DNA of 64,000 bases, from positions 83,644 through 147,643 of the forward strand of contig JADIYW010000029.1 of NCBI GenBank assembly GCA_016705125.1. The letters are read 5' to 3'. The notes below the pieces were generated by a model. It was not told the DNA's origin. It ran no database searches and worked only from the letters and a program-made list of their open reading frames with translations. Numbering within the stretch: position 1 is the stretch's first letter; each line of letters starts with the position of its first letter. The translations under genes were made by a program, and so were the position numbers. Source of the stretch: Bacteroidota bacterium. GTDB taxonomy: Bacteria; Bacteroidota; Bacteroidia; Chitinophagales; JADIYW01. Of the stretch, positions 17,138 to 26,263 are shown one piece after another.

Positions 17138-18409
17138 CTACCCCGCAATATCATAAATGGCAGAAAGAATTTTTTCTAGTTCTTTTGGGTAATTTGCATT
17201 TTCAATCATGCCTGGTGCATATACTGGAATAGATACCGTATGTCGTTGTTCGCCCACAGAAATTATTATTTTTAATGGAATTGGTTGTGGGCCGTATTTT
17301 AAACTTTCAGTGCAGCCACCACAGCTATATGTTTCTTGAAAATCGAAATATCCATTTTCAATTATATATTCTGCTAATTTTATAATTTGATCCTTAGGTA
17401 CTTTTTTCGAATAAGTAACTTTTCCGCCTAATTTAGATTCGTAATCTTTAGTAATTACGCCATTATTATTAATCATTATTCTGTCCATAATTTTTGGATT
17501 AATACCTCCTTTCAATCCTCCACCACTTACATAAATTTCTACTAATGATTTCTTGTCAATTTCTACAATTGTATTTTTCTTTATAGACGACCTTATATTG
17601 TTAGTATTGGCATCGACCTTCGCCTGCTCCTTCGCTTGTTCTTGCATTTCTATTAACTTTATTTTATAGACAACACCCATTTTTGCCACCTCTTCTGGAG
17701 TAAGGTTGTTGATGTTAAGTGTAAAGTTAGGCTCCGGTTGTATTTCTATTTTTTCTTTTTGAATCGGATTGAATTTTGCTTCTACAATAGGTAGGCTAGT
17801 TTGGTTTTTTGGTTTTAATTGTTCAGTACTATTGTTTTTTGTAATTGGTGCTTTATCAATATCAGGCTTTACGACAGGTTTGATTTTTGGGTCCTCTATT
17901 CGAGGTTGAATATTCGCTTTTGTATTATCATTGTTTGGTGTAAATGACTTAATCATATTTTGCATCTTCTCAATATGTGTGTTAAGGCATTGACTAAATT
18001 GGTTAATGTCTTTTTGTGAAGTTGCAGGAATGAAGTGATATTCTAAAAGACCTCTTTCTGATTTATTGCTAATTACAAAAGTTTCGTTGTCGCAGTAAAT
18101 TACATTCCATTGATCAACACCTTTAAATCCAAATGAAATGCCTGGAAGGTTGCCTGCGCTTACTTCATTCCAGGTGCCCATTTCTACCTTGTCAGATGCA
18201 GCTAGTGTGAAACTATTCCCTAACTCAAATTTTAGAAATACAAAGTTGAGTTCATCACCTCTATTTACCACCTCAGAGGATATAGGTTTAAAGGCATAGT
18301 CAAATTTCCATGTTTGCTTCGTTAAAGAAGCCTTATCTATTCCAGCAATAGAAGCAAATGGCAAAAGTAGTAATGCCATTTTGAATAAAATTATCCGTAT
18401 AGTTGCCAT
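17138..18409 (-). CDS. Secreted protein of unknown function with a C-terminal CGGC motif
   Basis: A 423-residue protein that I do not recognise. It has a signal peptide (cleavage near residue 23), and then a globular N-terminal part to about residue 150. A Lys/Pro/Asn-rich linker spans roughly 150-265. The C-terminal domain of about 130 residues begins VEIYVSGGGLKGG and carries SCGGC near residue 363. The layout suggests two folded domains joined by a flexible tether outside the cytoplasm. The C-terminal domain could bind metal or form a disulfide, but nothing here proves it. It lies 79 bases upstream of meaB on the same strand. Confidence 0.7.
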   Translation of the reverse strand: MATIRIILFKMALLLLPFASIAGIDKASLTKQTWKFDYAFKPISSEVVNRGDELNFVFLKFELGNSFTLAASDKVEMGTWNEVSAGNLPGISFGFKGVDQWNVIYCDNETFVISNKSERGLLEYHFIPATSQKDINQFSQCLNTHIEKMQNMIKSFTPNNDNTKANIQPRIEDPKIKPVVKPDIDKAPITKNNSTEQLKPKNQTSLPIVEAKFNPIQKEKIEIQPEPNFTLNINNLTPEEVAKMGVVYKIKLIEMQEQAKEQAKVDANTNNIRSSIKKNTIVEIDKKSLVEIYVSGGGLKGGINPKIMDRIMINNNGVITKDYESKLGGKVTYSKKVPKDQIIKLAEYIIENGYFDFQETYSCGGCTESLKYGPQPIPLKIIISVGEQRHTVSIPVYAPGMIENANYPKELEKILSAIYDIAG

Positions 18410-18755
18410 ATCTTTTATGTTTTAAAATTTGTGTTAATAACTCTAATTTTTTATTTCTTTATGTAATTTCATTTTAAATATTAAAAATCAATTAGTTAAG
18501 TGTAAAAAACTAAAGTAATTTGGTGGAACAAATTTATGTTTGTTTTTCTATGGTTTTCCACATTAGATATTAACAACATGTTGATATATGTAAAAAAAAT
18601 AATTATGTTGTATTGGTTTAGGGTCTGTTTGGGTGTGATATTTTAAAAAAATAATTTTTCAGAAAAATAGGTATTTTAGAAAATTTTGAGAAATTGAAAA
18701 TTTTTGATATAGAAATATTGTGTGTAAATCCTACATGAAGTCTTATTTTTTAATA
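18410..18755. other. AT-rich gap without a recognisable gene
   Basis: About 350 bases between two - strand genes, extremely rich in A and T. I see no open frame of useful length and no RNA signature. One perfect 10-bp palindrome, CAACATGTTG, lies at 18574-18583, close to TTTTCCACA at 18555-18563, which resembles a DnaA box with one change. The 3' end of the DUF1275 mRNA and the promoter of 17138-18409 must lie here. Confidence 0.5.
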
Positions 18756-19460
18756 TTAAAGTCGTTTAATTTTTAGTTTAATATCATCATATATTAAACC
18801 TATAAGCAGTATTAGTGCAGCAATTACTAATACATAAAGTTGAATGGATGAATAAAAGATACCTCCAAGTAGCCCGCCTAAAAAGAAAAAAAGAATGATT
18901 GTTAAACGTAATTTTATGGAGGAATAAAGTTTGTCTTTTTGTTCCTTCAATTTGTAAAAGAAAAGTTGAGATAGTTCAATTCCTAAGTCAGTAAAAAGTC
19001 CTGTTAAATGTGTTGTTCGAACGGTGGCGTTTGAAATTGTGGTAACCAATGAATTTTGTAATCCCATAGCGAAAAGTAAGGAATAAGCCAATAGATTTGG
19101 ACTTTCTGAAATCAATTCTTGTCCAAATATGGCCACTGAAATTAAAATAATACTTTCTATAATTATAGGTATTCTGTATATAAGCCTTTCATTTACTTTT
19201 GATATGAGCTCAATAGATAGGTTGGAAAAAAAGGAACCCAAAAAGAAAAATAAAATGAATATAAAATAATGTAACGCTTGCCAAAAATTTTGTTTAAAAA
19301 CTTCGTCTACAAAAAAAGCAAAATGCCCTGTAACATTTGTGGTTAATTTTTGAACTGCCAAAAATCCTGCAACATTAACAACTCCTGCTACAAATGATAA
19401 TAAGGATGCAATTCTTAAATTGTGCGATAAAGTTCTTTTCTTTCCTTTGTGTCTGAACAT
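18756..19460 (-). CDS. YoaK/DUF1275 family membrane protein
   Basis: A 234-residue protein with about six hydrophobic segments. The family signature is in the first third: FVAGVVNVAGFL followed by TTNVTGHFAFFVDEVF. A second conserved patch is LFAMGLQNSLVTTIS...VRTTHLTGLFTDLG near residues 130-160. The family is widespread and its substrate is unknown, though it resembles small-molecule permeases. A -7 element lies 74 bases upstream of the start. Confidence 0.85.
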   Translation of the reverse strand: MFRHKGKKRTLSHNLRIASLLSFVAGVVNVAGFLAVQKLTTNVTGHFAFFVDEVFKQNFWQALHYFIFILFFFLGSFFSNLSIELISKVNERLIYRIPIIIESIILISVAIFGQELISESPNLLAYSLLFAMGLQNSLVTTISNATVRTTHLTGLFTDLGIELSQLFFYKLKEQKDKLYSSIKLRLTIILFFFLGGLLGGIFYSSIQLYVLVIAALILLIGLIYDDIKLKIKRL

Positions 19461-19533
19461 ATTTTTTTGGCTACTGTCTTTTTCTCCTATTCCATTCTTT
19501 GCTAAATGTGAAATAGAAATCCAAAATAAATTG

Positions 19534-19541
19534 CAAAGTTA
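19534..19541 (-). promoter_or_regulatory. Bacteroidota -7 element for the DUF1275 gene
   Basis: On the - strand the sequence is TAACTTTG, an exact match to TAnnTTTG, the housekeeping -7 motif of Bacteroidota. No clear TTTG -33 box is visible at the usual spacing, so this is a motif match only. Confidence 0.4.
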
Positions 19542-19673
19542 GGATTTAATTTATTTTTTCATTCTAATTGTTAGGTAAATGCAATTTTTATAATGCGTTT
19601 TTTTTATATTAAAAATGGGATATTTTGGTAAAATAATTTTCTTTGGAATTTCGAATCCATTCAAAATAATCTT

Positions 19674-21134
19674 CTAAAATTTGTATCCTACACTTATAGT
19701 AATGTTTTGTTGGATACTTTCAATTGCTGCAATTGGGGTATCGCTGTTTCTCGAATATGGAACAAATGTAGAAGTTTGTTTGCCTCTAGCATAAGCTGCA
19801 TCAATAGAGAATTTTTTGCCTTTATAGCCCAATCCACCTGAATATAGGAAGTTGAAATTTTTGTCAGTTTTGGGTTTAAAAACATCTGAAAAAGGAGAAG
19901 ATTGGGCTTGCATTCCAGCACGAAAACGCATGTTTTTCCATTTCGATTCTAAGCCTACTTTAATCGTTTGTGACCAATCATATTTTTGAGCTATGTTTTG
20001 GTTTAAATCCGCTTCCAATATTTTGGAACTAGGGTCATTATCATCAAATTTAAATTTAGCTTTCGATGGATTGCTTAATTCATATTCAATTCCAATTAAT
20101 CCAAAATTGGGATGAACAAATGAAGCGCCTGTTTGTAATTTCCATGGCGTTACTACTTTATAATCAAAAGCACCCTCTGGCGATTCAGCATCAAATGTAA
20201 AAGTGGTGAAATCTGAATTTAAAATATTGATATAGCTATCTGATAATCTAAGCAATGTAGGCGTATGGAAAGCGACTGATAAGCGAATATTTTTATGAGG
20301 AATCGCTAGAAATCCCATTTTTAAATTAAATCCTATTCCATCTGTATTTAAATAATTTTCTTGGGTAAAACTATTAAATAGCGCTGTACTATCGTTTATA
20401 TCAATTTCACGATACAAATAATTTTCTGTATAATTTACTAAAGGCAAACCAAATGTAGCACCTACATAAAGTTTATCATTTATACGTCCACTTCCTGAAA
20501 TAGCTAATTCATCTATTCCACCTTTTCTTTCAATAGTCATTTGTTGCTCAATATTTCCATTTTTTACAATAGAAGTATAGTTTAAGCCTGTTGGTGTGTC
20601 TACTGTTATTAGTTCGGATAAAAATGCTAAGCTGGCATCAAATGGATAATTACTTTCAGCGGCATTTACATCAAAACCTTGTATTTTATCTGCATAAGAT
20701 TCTAAAATGGAGTTTCTATTATTATATCCGGAAATAAAAATCGACTCATTAAAGTTAGCTTGCTTATTGAGTGCAATTCCAAATGATGCTTTGCCTTCTA
20801 ATTTTGAAGGCGAAATTACCGCTCCAAATCCAGCCAGGCCAACATTGAATTTATTATCACTAGTCTTATTGTTAAAATAATCTACATTGTTATTGCCGAA
20901 AATGAAAGCAGGAGAAATTGTAAACTCATTTGATGTAAATCGAGCAAGTCCAGCTGGATTCGAACTCATACATGACATGTCGCCTCCTATAGTTCCGAAA
21001 ATCCCTCCTGTGCCAATATTTCGCGCAGTACCCCAATTTTGAGTAGTCGAATACCTTAATGCATCGATATCAGTTTGGGCATTTAGCCAATAAATATTAA
21101 CAAATGCAAAACAAAGCAATAGTACTTTTTTCAT
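19674..21134 (-). CDS. OmpP1/FadL-type outer membrane protein
   Basis: A 486-residue protein with a signal peptide ending LNAQ near residue 20. The mature N-terminus carries the FadL-type pattern DALRYS...GTARNIGTGGIFGTIGGD and SSNPAGLARF. Alternating beta strands follow and the protein ends in an aromatic residue (VGYKF), as outer membrane barrels do. Relatives carry hydrophobic compounds across the outer membrane. The substrate here is unknown. It lies 30 bases downstream of 21165-22490 on the same strand, so the two are probably cotranscribed. Confidence 0.85.
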   Translation of the reverse strand: MKKVLLLCFAFVNIYWLNAQTDIDALRYSTTQNWGTARNIGTGGIFGTIGGDMSCMSSNPAGLARFTSNEFTISPAFIFGNNNVDYFNNKTSDNKFNVGLAGFGAVISPSKLEGKASFGIALNKQANFNESIFISGYNNRNSILESYADKIQGFDVNAAESNYPFDASLAFLSELITVDTPTGLNYTSIVKNGNIEQQMTIERKGGIDELAISGSGRINDKLYVGATFGLPLVNYTENYLYREIDINDSTALFNSFTQENYLNTDGIGFNLKMGFLAIPHKNIRLSVAFHTPTLLRLSDSYINILNSDFTTFTFDAESPEGAFDYKVVTPWKLQTGASFVHPNFGLIGIEYELSNPSKAKFKFDDNDPSSKILEADLNQNIAQKYDWSQTIKVGLESKWKNMRFRAGMQAQSSPFSDVFKPKTDKNFNFLYSGGLGYKGKKFSIDAAYARGKQTSTFVPYSRNSDTPIAAIESIQQNITISVGYKF

Positions 21135-21164
21135 AAGGCTTTTGATAAAGGAATTTTTGGAAAA

Positions 21165-22490
21165 CTATTTAATTACCTTATTTGTTTTTATTCCATTACT
21201 ATTATTTGCAGGTTTTGGAGCATTGTTTTGTGGTTGGTAATTTTGTTGTGGTTTTGGCTGATAATTCTGTTGTGGTTTAGGTTGTTGATTTTGTTGTGGG
21301 GCATATTTTGGCTCTTTCACTATTTTAACTGGTTGCTCGTATTGTGGTTTTACAGGCGCTTTAGGTGTTGAGATAGTTTCCTCACTTGGATTTTTTATTG
21401 GCTGATTTATATTATTTTTTGGTGTTTTTACAGGAGGTGTTTGAACTCCATTATTATAATTTTGATTGTTATTATTACCTTGATTGATAGGTGCATTTGT
21501 TGGTTCAACCACCACGTTTTTTGGGGTTTTGGTATAGTCAATAGGCGTATTGTTTCCATTGCCATAAAAATTATCCAAAGCTGGATTGGTTGTGGTAGGT
21601 TTTTGTGGAGTTACAACTTGTGGTTGGTTGTTTACAGGATTTTTTACGTCTTTACCGTATGTAATACCTGAATTATTTTGTTGTTGACCATAATTATTAT
21701 TCTGTGGGGTATTATTATATGCACCACCTCTTGGGCCATACACTACATCTCGTTGTGGTCCGTAGTCGTTATAATAATTATTTATGCAATGAGGATTGTT
21801 GAATGGATTATAGTTGTTTCCATAATAATTGTTTATCACCACCGGATTTCCCCAGAAAGGGGTATTCCAACTATTTCCCCAACCAAAATTATTGTTCCAT
21901 CCATTATTCCAACCAAAATTGTTCCAAGGGTTATTATTTACAATAAAAATAGAAGTATAACCAGAATTAAATCCAAACCAAGGGTCGTTAAATGAATTTC
22001 CCCAACCCCAGTTATTATTGAATCCGCTATTCCATCCCCAATTATTATTAAATCCGTTATTCCATCCGAAATTTGAATTACCCCATGTATTAGTAACTCC
22101 CCAACTCCATCTTGAATCTTGATTTCCATTTTCAAATCTATTCAATCTATCCGTATAAGACATTCTATAATCACTTTCGGTAGCATCAACATTACTGTTA
22201 CGCTCATTTTGATCATTATATCTGTATTCCGAATTAGTCGTTTCGTTTGGTTGAATTACACGTGTTGAAATCTCGCCACTTTCTAATTGACTATTAGGTT
22301 CTGAAGAAACAGGAACTTCGTAATTATTTATTTCGGGAGGTGCTGGTTGAACAACAGCCGTTTTTTTAACTTTTTCTTTTTTAAAATGATCATCATATAC
22401 GTCATCATGATTCTGAGCTTGTGCCACAGCGAATAAGCTACTTAGGAGGGTAAAGCTTATAAAAATTCTTTTAATACCTTTCTTTTTCAT
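21165..22490 (-). CDS. Secreted low-complexity protein rich in Asn, Trp, Gly, Pro and Gln
   Basis: A 441-residue protein with a signal peptide ending VAQAQ near residue 26. Residues 28-125 are acidic and polar. About 130-250 consist of repeats of NNWGWNSGF / FGWNNG type with frequent Trp, Phe and Asn. Residues 265-441 are Pro/Gln/Asn/Lys-rich (QQNYQPKPQQN type). No enzymatic motif is visible. The composition suggests a disordered surface or matrix protein. It has its own -7 element, back to back with that of proS. Confidence 0.7.
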   Translation of the reverse strand: MKKKGIKRIFISFTLLSSLFAVAQAQNHDDVYDDHFKKEKVKKTAVVQPAPPEINNYEVPVSSEPNSQLESGEISTRVIQPNETTNSEYRYNDQNERNSNVDATESDYRMSYTDRLNRFENGNQDSRWSWGVTNTWGNSNFGWNNGFNNNWGWNSGFNNNWGWGNSFNDPWFGFNSGYTSIFIVNNNPWNNFGWNNGWNNNFGWGNSWNTPFWGNPVVINNYYGNNYNPFNNPHCINNYYNDYGPQRDVVYGPRGGAYNNTPQNNNYGQQQNNSGITYGKDVKNPVNNQPQVVTPQKPTTTNPALDNFYGNGNNTPIDYTKTPKNVVVEPTNAPINQGNNNNQNYNNGVQTPPVKTPKNNINQPIKNPSEETISTPKAPVKPQYEQPVKIVKEPKYAPQQNQQPKPQQNYQPKPQQNYQPQNNAPKPANNSNGIKTNKVIK

Positions 22491-22516
22491 TTCTTTATAT
22501 TTTATTAATGAGTATT

Positions 22517-22524
22517 CAAATTTA
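22517..22524 (-). promoter_or_regulatory. -7 element for the N/W-rich secreted protein gene
   Basis: The - strand reads TAAATTTG, an exact TAnnTTTG match, 27 bases before the start at 22490. It lies 8 bases from the opposing -7 element of proS, forming a compact divergent promoter. Confidence 0.5.
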
Positions 22525-22532
22525 GCTTTTTT

Positions 22533-22540
22533 TATCTTTG
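22533..22540 (+). promoter_or_regulatory. -7 element for proS
   Basis: TATCTTTG, an exact TAnnTTTG match, 58 bases before the proS ATG. No convincing TTTG -33 box is seen. Confidence 0.5.
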
Positions 22541-22598
22541 TACTTTTTAAAACGTAAATTTATATCTTTTAGTTCAAATACTATACCAATCTATAAAA

Positions 22599-24077
22599 AT
22601 GAGTAAGGAATTAACATCTAGGGAAGCGGATTATTCGCAATGGTACAATGATTTAGTAATAAAAGGAGGATTAGCCGATTATTCCGCTGTTAGAGGGTGT
22701 ATGGTTATTAAACCCTATGGATTCACACTTTGGGAAAATATGAGAGATGTTTTGGACAAAAAATTTAAACAAACAGGCCATGTAAATGCCTATTTTCCGC
22801 TACTTATTCCTAAAAGTTTTTTAAGTAAAGAGGCTGCTCATATCGAGGGATTTGCCACAGAATGTGCCGTAGTTACCCATTATAGATTAAAAAGTGATCC
22901 AAATGGAGGCGGGATGATAGTAGACCCAGAGGCAAAATTAGAGGAGGAATTGATTATTCGACCAACCTCCGAAACGATTATTTGGAATACCTATAAAACA
23001 TGGATTCAATCTTATCGCGATTTACCTATTTTGGTAAACCAATGGGCTAATGTGGTGCGATGGGAAATGAGAACTAGGTTATTTTTAAGAACGGCAGAAT
23101 TTTTATGGCAAGAAGGTCATACTGCACATGCTACACCACAGGAAGCAATAGATGAAACAAAGCAAATGTTAGAAGTTTATGCTGAATTTGCTGAAAAATA
23201 TATGGCTATGCCTGTCATTAAGGGCGTGAAAACTGCAAATGAACGGTTTGCAGGAGCAGTAGATACTTATACTATTGAGGCTTTGATGCAAGACGGTAAA
23301 GCATTACAATCAGGTACTTCTCATTTCTTGGGTCAAAATTTTGCAAAGGCATTTGATGTAAAATTTGCCTCTAAAGAAGGTGTTGAAGAATATGTTTGGG
23401 CTACATCTTGGGGTGTTTCTACTCGATTGATTGGCGCTCTAATAATGGCACATTCAGATGATGATGGATTAATAATTCCTCCAAAAATTGCTCCTTTCCA
23501 TGTCGTTTTAATTCCTTTTTTGCAAAAAAATGTAGAAGAAAGAACAGCAATTGAAGCAAAAACGAAAGAAATTAAAACTGCACTTGAAGAAAAAGGTATT
23601 AGAGTGATGTTGGATATGGATGATTCAAAGCGGCCAGGTTTTAAATTTGCAGAATATGAATTAAAAGGAATCCCAGTTAGAATTGTAATTGGACCACGAG
23701 ATTTGGCAAATGGAGTAGTAGAAGTGGCTCGTCGCGATACAAAAGAAAAAAGTCTAGTTCAATTAGAAGGGTTAGAGCAAACTATCACCCAATTGTTGGA
23801 TGATATTCAGGAAAATATTTACCAAAAGGCACTAAAATTTAGAGATGATAGCATTACAAAAGTAGATACTTGGGATGAATTCATCAGCGTTTTGGATGGC
23901 AAAGCAGGTTTTATTTTGGCGCATTGGGATGGAACAAGTGAAACAGAAACCAAGATTAAAGAACTTACTAAGGCTACTATAAGGTGTATTCCTTTAGACA
24001 ATCCATTGGAAGATGGAAAATGTATTTTAACAGGAAAACCATCAATACAAAGAGTGCTTTTTGCAAGGGCGTACTAA
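22599..24077 (+). CDS. proS: Prolyl-tRNA synthetase, archaeal/eukaryotic-like type
   Basis: A 492-residue class II synthetase that charges tRNA-Pro. Visible class II motifs are IIRPTSETIIWN (motif 2 region, near residues 125-136), RTAEFLWQEGHTAHAT (near 164-179), and WGVSTRLIGALIMAHSDDDGL (motif 3, near 270-290). The anticodon-binding domain follows, then a C-terminal zinc-binding-like domain ending in RAY. The short form without an editing insertion is the type used by Bacteroidota. It is divergent from the secreted-protein pair on the left. Confidence 0.95.
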   Translation: MSKELTSREADYSQWYNDLVIKGGLADYSAVRGCMVIKPYGFTLWENMRDVLDKKFKQTGHVNAYFPLLIPKSFLSKEAAHIEGFATECAVVTHYRLKSDPNGGGMIVDPEAKLEEELIIRPTSETIIWNTYKTWIQSYRDLPILVNQWANVVRWEMRTRLFLRTAEFLWQEGHTAHATPQEAIDETKQMLEVYAEFAEKYMAMPVIKGVKTANERFAGAVDTYTIEALMQDGKALQSGTSHFLGQNFAKAFDVKFASKEGVEEYVWATSWGVSTRLIGALIMAHSDDDGLIIPPKIAPFHVVLIPFLQKNVEERTAIEAKTKEIKTALEEKGIRVMLDMDDSKRPGFKFAEYELKGIPVRIVIGPRDLANGVVEVARRDTKEKSLVQLEGLEQTITQLLDDIQENIYQKALKFRDDSITKVDTWDEFISVLDGKAGFILAHWDGTSETETKIKELTKATIRCIPLDNPLEDGKCILTGKPSIQRVLFARAY

Positions 24078-24120
24078 TATTTTGATTTTAGTATTAATTT
24101 GTAACCACTAAATGTAAAAA

Positions 24121-26259
24121 ATGAGATATGATCTTAAAAATATTAATTGGTATGATTTTGTAAATAAAACATCATCGCCACCAAATTTAGTGGACCAAGA
24201 GTGGCTTACACCTGAGGGTATTTCTATAAAAAGAAAATTTGAAGCCAAAGACCTTAAATTGGCTACTCATTTAGATTTTACTGCTGGAATACCGCCATTT
24301 TTGCGGGGGCCATATAGTACGATGTATATACTTAATCCTTGGACCATTAGGCAATATGCGGGCTTTTCAACTGCAGAGGCTTCAAATGCATTTTACTTAA
24401 ATAATCTCAAAGCCGGACAAATGGGATTGTCGGTAGCATTCGATTTGGCAACCCATAGAGGGTATGATTCGGATCATGAAAGGGTAGAAGGCGACGTTGG
24501 AAAAGCGGGCGTAGCAATCGATTCAATTTTGGATATGAAAATCCTACTTGATCAGATTCCTTTAGATAAAATATCCGTAAGTATGACCATGAATGGGGCG
24601 GTACTTCCAATACTTGCGTTTTATATAGTAGCTGCCGAGGAGCAAGGCGTATCTTTAGCCCAACTAAGCGGCACCATTCAGAATGATATTTTAAAGGAAT
24701 TTATGGTGCGCAATACTTATATCTATCCACCAGCAGCGAGTATGCGTATTATCTCCGATATATTTCAGTTTACGGCCCAATACATGCCAAAGTTCAATTC
24801 TATAAGCATCTCTGGCTATCATCTTCAGGAAGCTGGCGCAACGGCGGATATCGAGTTGGCATATACCTTAGCAGATGGCTTAGAGTATCTGCGAACAGGT
24901 ATTGCTGCAGGTTTGGATATAGATCATTTTGCTCCGCGTTTATCTTTTTTTTGGGCGATAGGAATGAATCATTTTATGGAAATTGCAAAAATGAGGGCTG
25001 GTAGAATGTTATGGGCAAAAATAGTAAAACAATATAATCCGAAAGACCCAAAGTCAATGGCACTTAGAACCCATTGCCAAACCTCTGGCTGGAGTCTTAC
25101 CGCTCAAGATCCTTATAATAATGTAGCCAGAACATGTATTGAAGCAATGGCAGCCGCGCTTGGACATACACAATCATTGCATACCAATGCACTCGATGAA
25201 GCAATAGCATTGCCAACTGATTTTTCGGCACGAATAGCCAGAAATACACAGATTTATTTACAGGAAGAAACAGGAATCACCAAAGTTGTAGATCCTTGGG
25301 GTGGTTCCTATTATATTGAATTCCTTACCGACCAGATAGCACAAAAGGCTTGGGAATTGATTCAAGAGGTGGAGGAATTGGGTGGAATGTCCAAAGCTAT
25401 TGAAGCGGGGCTACCCAAAATGAGAATAGAAGAAGCAGCTGCAAAAAAGCAAGCCAAAATAGATGCTGGGAAAGATTTAATTATAGGTGTAAATGCTTAT
25501 CAATTAGAAGAGGAAACAGAAATTGAAACCCGAGAAGTAGATAATTCTGCGGTTAGAGAGAATCAAATTAAGCGACTTAAAAAGTTAAAACTAGAGCGAA
25601 ATAATGCTGAAATAAAATTGACTTTGGCAAAATTAGAAGATGCAGCACGCTCGAACAATGAAAATCTTTTGGCGATTGCCATAGAAGCAGCAAGAAAAAA
25701 AGCTACATTGGGTGAAATTTCTTTAGCTTTGGAAAATGCTTTTGGTAGGTATAAAGCAAAAATGAATAGTATTTCAGGAGTTTACTCAGCAGAAATTGCC
25801 ATGAACAAAGATTTTATAAAAGCGAAAGAATTATCTGATAAATTTGCCCTTTTGGAGGGAAGAAGACCCCGAATATTGGTTGCAAAGGTAGGACAAGATG
25901 GGCACGACCGTGGCGCCAAAGTAATTGCCACAAGTTTTGCTGATATAGGGTTTGATGTTGATATCGGCCCTTTATTTCAAACGCCAAGCGAAGTAGCACA
26001 ACAAGCCATAGAAAATGACGTTCACATAGTTGGGATATCGAGTTTGGCAGCTGGACACAAAACATTGGTGCCTCAGTTAATTAGACATTTAACTGAAATG
26101 GGAAGAGAAGATATTATGGTAGTTTGTGGCGGTGTAATTCCTCAAAAGGATTATCAATTTCTGTATAATTTGGGTGTTGTAGGGATTTATGGCCCTGGCA
26201 CGATTATTTCTACTGCTGCAATAGATATTTTGAATAAATTATTGGATCAAGTAGAGTAA
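24121..26259 (+). CDS. Methylmalonyl-CoA mutase, catalytic subunit with cobalamin domain
   Basis: A 712-residue adenosylcobalamin-dependent mutase interconverting succinyl-CoA and (R)-methylmalonyl-CoA. The first 540 residues are the TIM barrel with PYSTMY, the substrate region near FDLATHRGYDSDH, and AGATADIELAYTLADG. The last 130 are the B12 domain with DGHDRGAKV (base-off His ligand, near residue 600), SSLAAGH and VCGGVIP. No small subunit gene is adjacent. The chaperone MeaB is encoded at 16051-17058. The M16-like gene follows after 4 bases. Confidence 0.95.
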   Translation: MRYDLKNINWYDFVNKTSSPPNLVDQEWLTPEGISIKRKFEAKDLKLATHLDFTAGIPPFLRGPYSTMYILNPWTIRQYAGFSTAEASNAFYLNNLKAGQMGLSVAFDLATHRGYDSDHERVEGDVGKAGVAIDSILDMKILLDQIPLDKISVSMTMNGAVLPILAFYIVAAEEQGVSLAQLSGTIQNDILKEFMVRNTYIYPPAASMRIISDIFQFTAQYMPKFNSISISGYHLQEAGATADIELAYTLADGLEYLRTGIAAGLDIDHFAPRLSFFWAIGMNHFMEIAKMRAGRMLWAKIVKQYNPKDPKSMALRTHCQTSGWSLTAQDPYNNVARTCIEAMAAALGHTQSLHTNALDEAIALPTDFSARIARNTQIYLQEETGITKVVDPWGGSYYIEFLTDQIAQKAWELIQEVEELGGMSKAIEAGLPKMRIEEAAAKKQAKIDAGKDLIIGVNAYQLEEETEIETREVDNSAVRENQIKRLKKLKLERNNAEIKLTLAKLEDAARSNNENLLAIAIEAARKKATLGEISLALENAFGRYKAKMNSISGVYSAEIAMNKDFIKAKELSDKFALLEGRRPRILVAKVGQDGHDRGAKVIATSFADIGFDVDIGPLFQTPSEVAQQAIENDVHIVGISSLAAGHKTLVPQLIRHLTEMGREDIMVVCGGVIPQKDYQFLYNLGVVGIYGPGTIISTAAIDILNKLLDQVE

Positions 26260-26263
26260 GTTA

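Noticed and set aside
18410..18755. Possible replication origin
   Set aside because: Only one imperfect DnaA-like box is present, with no cluster of boxes and no dnaA, dnaN or gidA nearby.
21165..22490. CRISPR-like or tandem DNA repeats in the N/W-rich gene
   Set aside because: The DNA repetition follows from the repeated Asn/Trp/Gly codons of a coding frame with a signal peptide; there are no regular repeats and spacers.
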